Part shown: positions 40,739 through 53,200 of the stretch, one piece after another | How the letters are laid out: every line of letters starts with the position of its first letter | Numbering within the stretch: position 1 is the first letter of the stretch | From: Membranipora membranacea | Taxonomy: Eukaryota > Bryozoa > Gymnolaemata > Cheilostomatida > Membraniporidae | DNA: 64,000 nucleotides | Assembly: GCA_914767715.1 (NCBI GenBank) | Contig: OU612067.1 | Span: forward strand, 31,408,162-31,472,161 | Direction: 5' to 3' | Position numbers and translations under genes: made by a program | The notes under the pieces: generated by a model | The model's input: only the letters and a program-made list of their open reading frames with translations | The model's database searches: none | Told to the model about the DNA's origin: nothing

Positions 40739-43700
40739 CTGTTAATAAGAGAAGTATGTGGGTATTAGCTGCCCGCAGACACCAGTAAAGGGCACAAAGT
40801 GCAAAGATTTGAGTAACGAAATGTTCATGAGGCTCTTTGTATTTGTCTACATGTTTGTTTGTAGAATCGGCGTAGTTGTTTACGGCCCAAGTTAATAGCC
40901 CCGGGCTGATGTGTTCGAGGAAAGTCTATGATTGTGCTCACTGGCTACAGCTAATGCCATGATTGACGCAGTCATTGTAAATGGAACCCTTAAGACTTGG
41001 TGATTAGTTTTGCTGATCAGGTAGCGTCAAAACAAAACAGGAGCAGAAAATTTCAGAGTCTCTGTTTAGTTCAAACTTGCGGAGGCCTAGGGTAAAGAAA
41101 TAACTCCAGCTAATCCTATAATTACATATAGTTGAAAAGCTCTCTGTATAAGGATCTCTGAAGAGTATTTGAGTCAATTTTGATCCTTTATGCAAAGCAC
41201 AGGGTTTGACCAATTGTTGTCTTCCGAAAAATGCGGAGTTGTGAAAAAAAAAGCCTTTCAGAAAAGGTTTGGTGTCATGAACATACATTATTTTTATAGC
41301 AACTTGATTATCAGCCCTCCACTATGACAAGCTGTGAAGCTTCTTTATATCTACCCATTTGGATAACCTCTATCTAAAGCTATCACCTCAAAACTAAAAA
41401 CACTATGCCTTATTATCTTCCCCTAAAGACATTTCCATAGTAGTCATTTTTCTTAGCTAATTTTCCTGTTTTCGTATTGGTTGGTTACATGCCTATTTTT
41501 CCAAAATATCCATTACAGTCCAATTTATTCTAAATAAACAAAAAGAGCAGAAAAGATTATGACTCTATAATCTTTGACATCTCAATAGTCATTATGAAAA
41601 CAAAATTTATCTCCAAGATATATGATAGTTGTGACATTGTGTGATTGATCATAGATATAAAAACTCTCTTTTTATATCTATGGTCCGTTACATAAACTGA
41701 GGTAGTTTTTGTGATCCTGGTATCAAGAGCTTTCCAATCATATGAATATAACAGGTTTGTCAATGCCGTGAAGGCGCCGAGAATTGTCCAAGTGAATTCA
41801 TCACTCTAACACTGGCAAGGGGTTCCGCATCTCACAGTCTCTCCAACGCACTCAATGTGTGACAACATAGAACTATCCTACTTTCTTTCTCATGTATAAG
41901 GTGCACTTATAAGTAAGTCATATAGTAAGTAAGGTCACATATATCCTAAGGCGTATTTTAATGACCTTAATATTTGTACCTATAGCAAGGTCAGTATTAT
42001 TATGGATCAACTCCCAAATCGGGGTTATTCGACCTCGCTGGGTTACAACAGGACAGCGTGCCAACAAAAAGAGTTCTTTAACAAGTGCAGGTTCCTTTGT
42101 TCAGAGTTACACAAAAGATTAGATCGTAGGTGACGATAACAGTTTTCCAAAAAATACCTGCCCAAAACAGGCGGGTAACATGAAATGATACCGACCTTGC
42201 TCTCGGGTTGATATAACGCTAATAGGGTGACTCAAGCACAAACCAGGAAAAAAAGGTTATGTTTATTTGTTTACTTGAACGAGTTTTCCATTACACAGAG
42301 CCATGGTGCTGTAAAATCACAAGCCGACCTTCTATGTAATATAGGTTTGCCAGCTCAACCACTTCTTTGTTAAGAAACAACAGTACAATCACGTTGGGTG
42401 GTATGGTACCATTGCCGATCGATGTGAGGAAAATGTACTTTGACAGTCCTGTTTTGGGACCTGATGAGAAAATAATTGGATCTGTTTTGACAAAAACGCC
42501 ATAACTGTTTGGGAATAGATACCGGCTGCTAAATCCACAAACCTTCAGAAATAACATTCAGATAATTTTATGCGGAATCTGCATTATTAATACAGTACAA
42601 GAGCACCGAAATATTTTTCTTATTTTATTCTGAGGCACTAATTTACGTCAATGTTAGGACCGCAAACACTATTTTATTTTTTAAAACAACAATGAGTAAA
42701 ATTGTGATGTGAAATAATAATGCTTGGAATGTACCAACAATTACACGCCAGAATTACTTGGCAGGATACAAGCAGGTTTTCCGTGTTACAGCAAATCAAG
42801 GAGTTTAAGACTTCAACTCCTTGAACAAATGAAACCATAAACCATAAACAGCTACACATGAAGAATATTTCAATAAAAAAACAAAACACCAAACAACACC
42901 TGACCGTTCACCCCAGTGAGTGAGACCGGCTAGGGCCTGGTTCCAAAATGCCCACTCATTGATCAGGAAAAATATCCATTGTGAGTGAACTATTTGGGAA
43001 CAATTTGATGTCCAATCCGATCCAATGAGCAATAATTTGAACCGAGGTAAGAGTTTGCTTCAAAATACCATGGCTTAAGCGATTTAAAAAATCCCCCCTA
43101 GGGTTTGTTTCTTTCAAGGATTTGAAAGTATCAACCGACCTGAGTTACAATAAAGGAGCGCCTCGCCATATTTGATATCATATTCAAGGTCTCAGGCTGT
43201 AGGGTGGCAACATTTCAAATAACCTATGGACATGGTCGATACTATTAGCTCTACAGAAAAGAAAATTCTCTCTTAACCGCTAAATTTGTCCTCTTTACAA
43301 CTCTATAACATGAGTGCGCAAAAATTACCCCAATTTCAGAGCAGTTGATTCTGAAGTGAAAAAGAAACTTCGAATATTGTTTGTTAGCATGTCATTAGCA
43401 ATACTTCTTAGCTAAGCAATTGTCATCAACTCAAAAGCGCCACATAAAGCTAGCCAAGGTTAACCTACATATGATCAAGGCTAAAACTCCCTTGCTGTGA
43501 GAAAATAATATGCCAGTCACGAATAGTACTCATAATCCATCTGAGAGTACACAACTAGCAAGAAGTCATATTCGTAAGGCGTGGAATTGCAGATGACAAC
43601 AGCATTTGGTGATATGTGCCCCATCGATATTACTTAGATCAAGTTCAGCCACACTCAGATTTACACTCCACAGGTATTGTCAGCGGCTACTCCAACTGCT

Positions 43701-43885
43701 AACACAATCATTAACACAACAGGTCCATCATCTTGTTTCAACAAAAAAGCATTTACTCAAAGTTTGTAATGCTGGACAAGTGAAGTCAATAGTTAGTTGA
43801 AATGGAGAAGTTGTCCAGTATACCTCATGACAAATAAAGGCTGAAGTTTGAATATAGAAGCAGTGGTTGATGGTTATTATTTTGG
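40739..43885. other. 3.1 kb stretch without a resolved gene
   Basis: This should contain the missing 5' exons of the 37727-40738 gene and the flank after the eL29 poly(A) signal. An 88-codon minus-strand open frame at 42291-42557 has no ATG-exon or splice support. No transposon ends were recognised. Confidence 0.4.
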
Positions 43886-43891
43886 TTTATT
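43886..43891 (-). terminator. Poly(A) signal AATAAA of the eL29 gene
   Basis: The canonical hexamer on the minus strand lies about 70 bp after the eL29 stop codon. Confidence 0.75.
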
Positions 43892-43959
43892 ACCGTTCTA
43901 TAAATTTATATAAAAAACAGAATAAATCCTGATAATTGACCACCAACATATTTCCCTTC

Positions 43960-45303
43960 TTATTTCTTGACCTCGGGCTTCTTGTTGTACTTCTTGGATC
44001 TTCTCATGTTTCTCAAGAATTTTGGGCACAGCTGTAAAATAAAAACCATCAGATTATCACCCATGCTATATATAGAACATGTGATTCTTATTTTGAAGGA
44101 AAACGAGTCTACTGTCACATAAGTGTAACAAAACACGCATTTATATGATATCAAACCCATAGATTTGTGACCATTGAAGTTTTTGACAATAACACCAGAG
44201 CTACCCAAAATATCAATGCCTCAAGACTACTAAATGTGAAGTTTAAACCCAAATGTGGTGACAAGGCATATTGAGTAACCATTAACAAGACAGACAAACA
44301 CACCACTTCAGATGCATAAGATATACAGATTCAATCACAATTAATAAGCATACTGAGCATGAAGGATAACTCCAATTTATTTATATCCTAACAGTTTGGT
44401 CACAGCAGGGTCACGCCAACACTGATAACACACCGATTTATAATCAGACAAACCACTTGGTTTGGATTATATAAATACTGCACAAACATGAATGATCAGC
44501 AGAGATAGCATCCATGAATTTCACTGTCACTTTTAGTATGTATCTTTTGGAAGCTAAGGCTAAAATTCCAGCTGCTCACTGAAAAGAAAAAGTTTGGAGG
44601 GGAGCATCACAGACACTTTATTATTCAGCTGTACTTACACTGCCTTTAAGTTTAATCTTTGCGAAGCTGCTTGGCTTCTTGAGGCCATTTCGATGATCCT
44701 TTCGGTCTACAATCAGAAATTAAACACTGTTTAAAGATGAAGAACTACATAGACCGTTGATATGAATTTATGGATAAGTGGTAAAATACATTGCCTGGCT
44801 ATTTGTGAAGATATGCCATCAGTATAAAGCGTTGTGTCTGGATCATAATAAATCTATACATCCGGCAGCTTTCATGTTATGCATTGAGTGACGTGCCAGT
44901 AACTACCTTAAAAAACTCAGACAAGCTGCTTGACAAAACTTTACGAGGGTCAACTGTTCTAGATTCTGAACTTGTGGACCAATCAAAGATAAGAAATTCG
45001 GTCCAGCGACCATACATGAATAGCCATATGCATGCTCAGATATGTACCCCTCATCAATATAACATATATCAGTGACGTAGACATGATACTGCAATACTAC
45101 CCAAGCTTTGGACGATATTCGAATAACAAGGTTAGAATAGAAATCAAATATCCTTGGAACCCAATCAATATTCCTTGATATCACAACCCAGTTTGATGGT
45201 AGAAACACATATCTAAAAAGTTTGAAATGTATGATGATTGAGCTCAGAGTTCCATTGACAACTTACTCTGGTTATGTGCGGTGTGATTCTTGGACTTAGC
45301 CAT
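43960..45303 (-). CDS. RPL29: Ribosomal protein eL29, complete, 58 aa
   Basis: Coding exons are 45267-45303, 44639-44706 and 43960-44031. They join to 59 codons including the TAA with all phases matching. The product is a small, very basic protein of the large (60S) ribosomal subunit. The sequence starts MAKSKNHTAHNQNRKDHRNG, continues with LKKPSSFAKIKLKG, and has the family hallmark PKFLRNMRRSKKYNKK near the C-terminus. The length is in the range of short invertebrate and yeast eL29 and lacks the long Lys/Ala tail of mammals. A 5' UTR exon (45901-45929) splices to 45327. The ATG is the first in the message and gives the conserved N-terminus. Confidence 0.97.
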
Positions 45304-45900
45304 TTCTGTTGGTTGGATTAGCACAACCTATAATAGAAAAAAACAAATGAATGAAGCGTACGTACGTCATGCAATGGATGCCTGGAGAAACTTTCAAATC
45401 TAGCATCAACTGTCAAACCAACTGAGCGTAAGCCCTTGCCCTAGTTAGCTGACTGATGGTAGGAGTCCTATGGCTTATTGCCATTACCTCTCCTGTCGTC
45501 ACTCGCCATAAACTAATTTGTAATGATTTGGCCCTTATAAAAATCTTGTTGTGGATGGAGTGTACTCTCTGACATAACAAATTCATAATAAATGAACAGC
45601 CCGTCCCTTCTATCTACTGACTGATTAGTTAAGTTGGTACCAACATTGTTCATCTGTTACAACTACTATGTATGTTAACCAGTGCATGGAAAGTAGGTAC
45701 AGGGTCAATGACAACAATTTGATTTTTAGGCCTCCCTAATATATTACTTTTTCTGCGCACTAACCCCATACAAGAAGCTCAGTTGGTATCATATGACATC
45801 TTGAAGCAATGGTGGCCCTATTTAAGCTGTATTTCAGGCCAGATGTAGCACCAAGAGACTAATAATGTGAGATTAAAGTTCAAGAATTGAAAAATCTTAC

Positions 45901-45929
45901 CTTTTAGCGATCAAGGGAAATGGAAAGAG
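45901..45929 (-). promoter_or_regulatory. RPL29: Non-coding first exon of RPL29 with 5'-TOP-like start
   Basis: On the minus strand the sequence reads CTCTTTCC from 45929 down and ends CTAAAAG at 45901, followed by donor GTAAGA. A C followed by a pyrimidine run is the 5' terminal oligopyrimidine signature that places ribosomal-protein mRNAs under growth-dependent (mTOR) translational control. The downstream acceptor TTCTATTATAG ends at 45328, leaving 24 nt of UTR before the ATG. The start site is inferred from the TOP motif, not mapped. Confidence 0.75.
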
Positions 45930-47228
45930 AAATTATAGTACCTCCTATTCAAGAGCTACATTAGACTGTGGTCCTTGTTCAAATAAAAAATCAATGATCA
46001 TGTACTATTTTAAAGCTACACCAAAATAATTTTTTAGAAACACAGGCTTCTACCTGACCATGCTGGAAACTTTAAAAAATTTGACAGACTTAAGACTCAA
46101 TCCAGTAAAGGAGACTCCTCATACAAGCCACTGAGTGGTAAGTCCTGACAAAGCTGTGCAAAGATATATGTGTCCTCAGTAAAGCCTAAAACTCAAGCAG
46201 GGAGCCCAAAGCAAACAAAAGGAGTATTCACTAGCCGAGCCTTTTTTCTGTCACTCACACTCAGTAAGTCAGACTCAGAGTGTGACTCACTACTGGGCTG
46301 GCTGTGTGTGTCACACTCACTGTGTATGTAATAACCATGTATGTATTGTTATTTGTATGTGTTGATGAAGAGGATCACTAACTGGCAGTCACTAGAGAAG
46401 TGTATATAACTAATAGTAGGCTATATATATAGATAGTAATGACTGTAGTGAGTTTACACTTAATTAAGTGTTATTTATTTTTAGCATGCTGATGATGCAG
46501 CTGTACTCACAGCCAGGTTGAGTCACTCTAGAATAGTGTGTAGTTAGTTGGTTAGGTTACTGTTAGTGACTGAGTAAGCAATCCACCCATGCATACAACC
46601 AAGGAGGAACAGAACCTGTTAAGACTAAGAGTGTTACTTACAAACTTACTCCTTCGCTACAACATGAACATCACATGTTATGGCATGGGGATGGGGTTGA
46701 GTACTAGGTTGGGACTGGGTTATTCAGTACAAGTAGAATTTTATTGGTAATTATAAGTAGCTTGTTTGTTATCATGAGAAATGGAAATGCTCACTTAACC
46801 AAGGAGTGTAAGTAAAACAAACAAGATCTGAATGTACACATGACTTATGCCAAACACAGGCTCGCTGTGTGCGTGCTCCTCAGCCTCACATCTTGTTTTT
46901 ACTCCTTCATGTCCTCACCCTATAGTGTAGAAGCAAATGTAATTGAGGTGACTTTATTTTTGATACTTGTACCAATGAGTACCAACTCCTTGCTTGCACC
47001 ACTCGACTATAACAAATGTTCGCTTTTAAAGGCATATAAATTTTTCATTTAGGACAACACACCGATGAGAGTCTATCATAGATAATACTTATAGACTGAG
47101 CAGAAAAGTAAAATGATTTCGTTGTTTATTTGGATAAGTCACTGCATTCTGAACAACTTCCAAATGTTAACATATATTTTCAGTGTCTTGACAGAGAAGC
47201 ATACAGGTAGAGGTTTGACTCTTCACCG
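45930..47228. promoter_or_regulatory. Divergent intergenic region between RPL29 and the large plus-strand gene
   Basis: RPL29 starts leftward near 45929. The first coding ATG of the large gene reads rightward at 47229. The region therefore should hold both promoters and probably a 5' UTR of the right-hand gene, because acceptor-like AGs occur near 47190-47210. A GTGTGACTC/CACTCAC-rich patch lies near 46250-46325. No clear core promoter element was recognised. Confidence 0.5.
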
Positions 47229-50200
47229 ATGCCATCTATAGATATAGCCGTCTCCTCCACCATCATGGATGATCCTAAGAAGAGCATTGGTAAGTACTGA
47301 GATGTGATTACATATCACTGTAGCCTACTCAATATACCAGATGTCCTTCTGTGGGTCCATAGTTACTGAGCCAAACACTGGTATTTCTTGTAATTCTTGC
47401 AAGGAAGATAAGGGTAAGCCTAATTGATGTTGAGTACCATTTTCTTGCCTAATGAAGGATGTCACCCCCCACTGTCATCTAAGAGCCTCAAGAGTCTAGC
47501 TATTGACAACAGTACAATATTCGCCTGAATACTAATGTGATCTTATTTGATGATATTTGTAGATTGGTGTGAGACTTGCGGCTACTTTAGTTGTTATATG
47601 TGCGGTGGTAACACTGAGAACAGGAGCTGGCAGACGGCAGCGTCACAGACCCTGGACGGGGAGAATTTTGTCAGGCTAATGCACACTGAAATGGACAGGT
47701 GAGCCTTGCGTAGTTGGCGACGAGACAAATTGTAAGAAGATTTTTTTGTACCTGTTGGTGATACCCAAAGTTTATGGATCATTTTCCATTATCATCATCA
47801 CCAGTGAATTCTTAAATTTTGATGCAATAATACCCTCATTATGACACATTGATGGCTTTAATTACCAATTGACTGACTAAGTACCAATTTTGCTATTGGA
47901 ACCATTCATCAAACTTCAATCAGTTGTCTTCATTGAGTTTTTAGCTCTGTAAAACCTAAAACCAAGTCTACAATCTACTTAAACTCATGTATGAGATATT
48001 GCGGTTATTATAAATCAGTTTGTCTAACTTTGTCTCTGGTTCTTTTTGCAGGTGTCAGAATGAGAATATGAGCAGCTCCTATTTCAGATCATTTCTGTCA
48101 TACATCTCACTCCAAGCCAAGAAAAGACCTGAACTAAAACAGGTAACTTTTTGCATTACTAGTGTAGCTTGATGATGGGTGTCAATCCTACCACCAATAT
48201 CTGTGGAAGGGGATTGAAGCATAGATGTGAAAAAAAATTTTATGTAATGAGGAAGCTGTCATAGACTAGAGTCTTGCTGATCTGCGTGAAAGCACGATCA
48301 TTAATAGTAGAGAATGTTAGCAACTATAGTAGAAAGTGACAGCTGTTGGTTATGCTCTCATCCCTGGAATAAAATCCCTGCCATTCATTCAATTTGAGTT
48401 TTTTTCAGAGCAGCCAGTTTGGTTTCGGCTATCTAATACTTTAGCTTACATGTTTGTTACTGTCAGTCTAATCTGCTCTCAGTTTGTGGTAGTTAATCCC
48501 TTGTGATGTGTGTAATGTTACGTAATTTTAGGCAGTGTACGATGATGCTAGTTATGACGCAGTATTAAGCTCTCTTATCTCATACAGAATAGATACAGAT
48601 ATAAAAGAAGTCAGGTAAGAACAGCAAGTTCAGTAAATTTAGAGGTGCAACATTTCTTTCCTTGCTGAGAATAGAGTCTTATTAAAGTGAAGAGGTTGCG
48701 GGACCATAAGCTAGCAATGATCTTCCCCGTATCTGTTCAAAAAAGGCAAACCTTTCTTCCTGCAAATATTCCTCTCATCTAGGGCGTGTCTCAGACCTTG
48801 ATCGTAGTGCAGGTAAACTTTGAGACATCTGTGAAGAATAAGCATATGATTGTAGGCAATCTTGATAACCAGAAATAGTACATTAGACATGCTGAGAAAT
48901 TTGTTAGTGAATTTCAAACAAATAGAAATTTAAGTTGTTCAACATGATATGCCTGCAAAATTCAATAATTGTACGGTTTTCTCTAGCGATGAGCGGATTG
49001 TTCATTTGTAGTTGTGCCATCTGTAAGATGCTGATGTAACATAAAGATGTTTGTAGGTTACAGAACTAGAAGGCTGCTGCAACAGCCACAATAGTCTTTT
49101 ATAGAAAGCTATCCGGGTTATAACTTTCTCCTTTTTCTTTTCCAGAGAAGAATACTTGGAGTTATCCTTGAAGCGCTTGTTGAACATGTGCTCAGAGATA
49201 TTTTACCTATTATCCCATAACCTGAACATTATACCAGATGTCCTACTAGGCAACATGGATGACATAACAACAGATCATATGAAGCTTGCCCTGTAAGTAC
49301 ACTTAACTAATAAAAACACAGTGTATATAAAACTGATGGTGCCAAAATTCTGTTATATACTGATCAAATTTTCTTTACTACCAAGAGTGTTGGATGTTTA
49401 TCGGGCCATTATGTCAACAATCTTGAAAATGAAATGTAATTCACATCTAGAAATACTTATCTTCTCCTACAAAGTTGATCCTAAGTAGAAGCTTGGGCCA
49501 CTACTGAGAAGATATGGTATCAGTCCCAGCATTTGTTCAGAAGAATAATGGTGAGTCTTGCATACATAGATCTGATACTACCCGTTTATTTATCAGGATG
49601 GTGGTGACAAAGTTATCACAACAGGAGCACAGCTGGACCTCTATGGGTTACACTCAGTATGTGATACTGTGTAAGCACATCTCATCTCACTGTGAGAAGA
49701 TCGGGGAGAAGAAAGCTCACGTCGAAAAGGTTAGTTGGTAGGCGGTAGATGTTACTAGTCATTGTGGTTAACTTTGACTTATGGTTACGCTTACATCAAG
49801 CAAACAACTCCTACCTTTTAGTTCAAATTCTACACAAAAATAATTTTGTTTATTTAAAACATTCCTGTTTTTATTCATATTATGCATTTGCAATCTGAGA
49901 CAATTGTCTCAGCCCTATTAGTTGTAACATAGCATAGTTTAGCTTCCTCTAACTTCAGTTCAAGTTTAAGTTCAGTTTCAGATGATGTCCTGAAGCAGAT
50001 TGTTATGCATAACGCATAAACATATAAATAGTATTTATATGTTTATGGCTTAACGCAACAGGTGCAGTTGATATTTTCATCATTTCATGCTTATAACTCA
50101 TTTTTTTGATGCTATTTATAGCTGATGTTACAAGCCAAGCCTCCAGCTGACTATCTGAGGTTTATGAAGCGAAGGAATGACGATGTTTATGAGCTGCTGA

Positions 50201-53200
50201 GTGTCAATGGTAACAGGATAGGCTGGACTCTATACACAGAGTGTGAGATGTTAGATCTACTCAAGATCATGGAGCTCAGTGTCGAGGTGAGTACATTACC
50301 CCTCTTACATCACATAATTTGGAAATGTATAGAAATTAGGGGGATTTTTGGCATATTTGGCGTGTTCAGTTTCATGTCTTCTGGGTATAATCAGTTTTGT
50401 CATCTGAATTTTTAAATTGTTTTTATTTCTAGTTTTATTGGTGCTTGTGCTCGTAATAGAAGACTCATTGATTCATGAGTAACTGGTTCTTGTCTCATCA
50501 CAATATGCGGTTAAATTTGACGTTCACATTTGTAGAACGAGGAAGAAATGGAAGTTGAAGAGCTGTCATCTCTTCATAGAGAGGGTTTTGACTTTGTCAT
50601 AGGTTTGTGTTTGTCAAGTGTCGTCACCTCAACATTAATATAGCGAAATCACTTGAAAGCTCAGTGAGTTAATTAGTTGCCTCACAATTTTTGGCACTGT
50701 TGATTGTTACATTTAACTTCTAGTCTTGCTGTAGCAGTATTGTCTAACCTGCACTCAATTAGAAGTGATACGCTTAAACAGTATTTCAGTAGTCGATTCG
50801 GGTTTTCGGTGTATCTCTATATCTGATGTTACGTATGTGATATCATGTGTGTCTATTTCATATAAACTTCTCTGTGATAATTACTACTGTAGATCGTGGT
50901 GACGTGGAGTCGGATGATTCCGAGGAAGATAATCCTGTCAATAATCCTGCGAACAAGTTCAATAGCAAAGCACCATCTAACACAGGTTAGTAATGACAAC
51001 AACACTTCTTTTGCCAGAAGAAGTGCACACTGCTTGCAGATCATCTATGAGAGATGAGTCTCTCTGCAGTTGTCCTGTAGACAGTTTTCTGAGCTCGATG
51101 TTGACCCTACTTTCGGATTTGAGGCTATCAGTTTTCAATGGTGCAAATGATGAACTAAAAGGAATTTTTTTAATTTTAGAGCCAATTTCTTTGCTCTGTG
51201 TGCTAAAGAGTACCCAAATGGAAAAAGGGCAACTCAAAAATGAAGCTGAAATTCAATACAACCACCCTAAACAGACTAGCTGCACATGCGCTAAGTGGAA
51301 AAAGACAAAACAATACATATTAGTTGAAACAAAGTAAAATTATTGGAATCTTTGTGAGGCTGCATATTACCACAATCATTCATCATTAGTCTCTTCTGAT
51401 GGCGTTTCGCATGTTCATCCTTCTGATGATAATGAATGGAGGTTTTTTGCAAATCATAGCAGGCCAACTTTTTTGTGGTGACGATAAATTCTCGACTTGT
51501 AGAAGTGGCAGATAAGAAAAAGAGGAACAAAACAAAGAAAAAGGTTAAACTTTCAGACCCAGCAGAAAACAAACCAGAAGCTGAAACAGGTAAACACCTT
51601 CCTACTTTCGGAGTTGAGGCTATCAGTTTTCAATGGTGCAAGTGCTGTAGCAAAAGAATTTTCAAGATAAGCCAATTTTAGAACCTTTTTCATCTGAACT
51701 GTGTGCTAAAGAGTACCAGAATGGAAGAAGGGCAACTCAAAAATGGCACTGAAATTTAGAACACGGCCTATAGTTGACCTATTCCCATTTTGTACATAGT
51801 TTAGACGCTACAGTGCAAAGATAACCACCCTGAACTGACTAGTTGCGCAAAAAATTCAAAAAGACAAAAAATACGTAGTTGGGAAAATGACCGTGTTTAG
51901 TTAAAAAAAAGGAAAATAACTTGAATCTTTGTCAGGATGCATATTGCTACAATACTTCATCATACTGTAGTGTAGTGTATTCAAACTTACATGAAATATG
52001 CTGAGGTGTCCAGTATTGGTGCAACTTCTTTGTCTTCTATCATTCTCTTCTCCTCCCTAAGACAGCGTGATTATTAAGGCCTCTTTCCTGCGCATTCCCG
52101 GATGAAGCCTGAGTTCTTATGCAGCACTCTTATCTGTCCTTCCCTCTTTACAACCTGCAGTCTATTATACCTTGCGCTACACATCCTTCTGATGATAATG
52201 AATGGAGGTATTTTACAAATCATAGCAGGTCTACTTTTCTGTGGTGACGATAAACTCTTATCTTGTAGAAGTGGCAGATCAGAAAAAGAGGCAAAGAAAG
52301 AAGAAGAAAGTTAAACTTTCAGACCCAACAGAAAACAAACCAGAGGGTAAAACCATTGTATATACACTTTCCTAGTTCATAGTTTAAAAAAAACGTGATT
52401 AAGCTTGTTTATATATCGATACAATCCACTTATCATCAGATTATGTAAATCTTAAATGCCTGAAGGAGCAAAATACTTAGATTCAACACACAGCTTGTTG
52501 GCAGGAATAAGATTCTATTTTTACGACACTCAAAGAATGCTAAGTGATCGTCTCTCCCACCAACAGTCACACGGCTGGCTATCTTGATACGCTGAATCTT
52601 GATCGAGGATTGCTGTATATCAATTCAGCTGTTATCATCTCCACAAAAAATAAAGAATTTCAGTAGTCAATGTGTAACTTTTGTTTATCTCCACATTTAT
52701 GTGATAACTTGTATCGCCACATATGTGTCTGTTTTATGTGATCTTACCTGTGGCTTGTCTAAACAAATTTATTGAGCGTTATATAAATAAAATTGATTAT
52801 ATTACTGTAGATCGTGGCGATGGGATGTCGGATGACGCCGAGGAAGATAATCCTGTTCTGGTTACTGAAGCTGTTGAAGAGAATGATGAGAATACACAAG
52901 TCAATAATCCTGCCAGCGAGTTCGATAGCAAAGTACCATCTAACACAGGTCAGTAATTACAACAAGTGAAATCCATGATAATAAAGCATACGAAAACGGA
53001 AGGTTACATCTTCTAAATAAAAACAGGAAAATAACTTGAATTTGTGTCAGCATATTACAACCAGTTTATTGTCACGAAGGCCTTTACACATTCATCACTA
53101 TACTGATAATGAACGGAGGTTTTTTGTAAGTAATAACAGGCCAACTTTTCTGTGGTGATGATAAGTTCTCGATTTGTAGAAGTGGCAGATAAGAAAAAGA

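Noticed and set aside
40932-40958. ATG exon reading MALAVA with a GTGAGC donor upstream of the 40738 exon
   Set aside because: The donor is phase 1 but the next exon needs phase 0, so it does not join in frame.
42291-42557. 88-codon minus-strand open frame considered as a missing 5' exon of the 37727-40738 gene
   Set aside because: No good donor in the required phase 0 was found and nothing in it is recognisable.
44711-45266. Possible C/D snoRNA in the RPL29 intron (TGATGA and CTGA words on the minus strand)
   Set aside because: The C box lacks the purine start, box spacing is wrong and no terminal stem was found.
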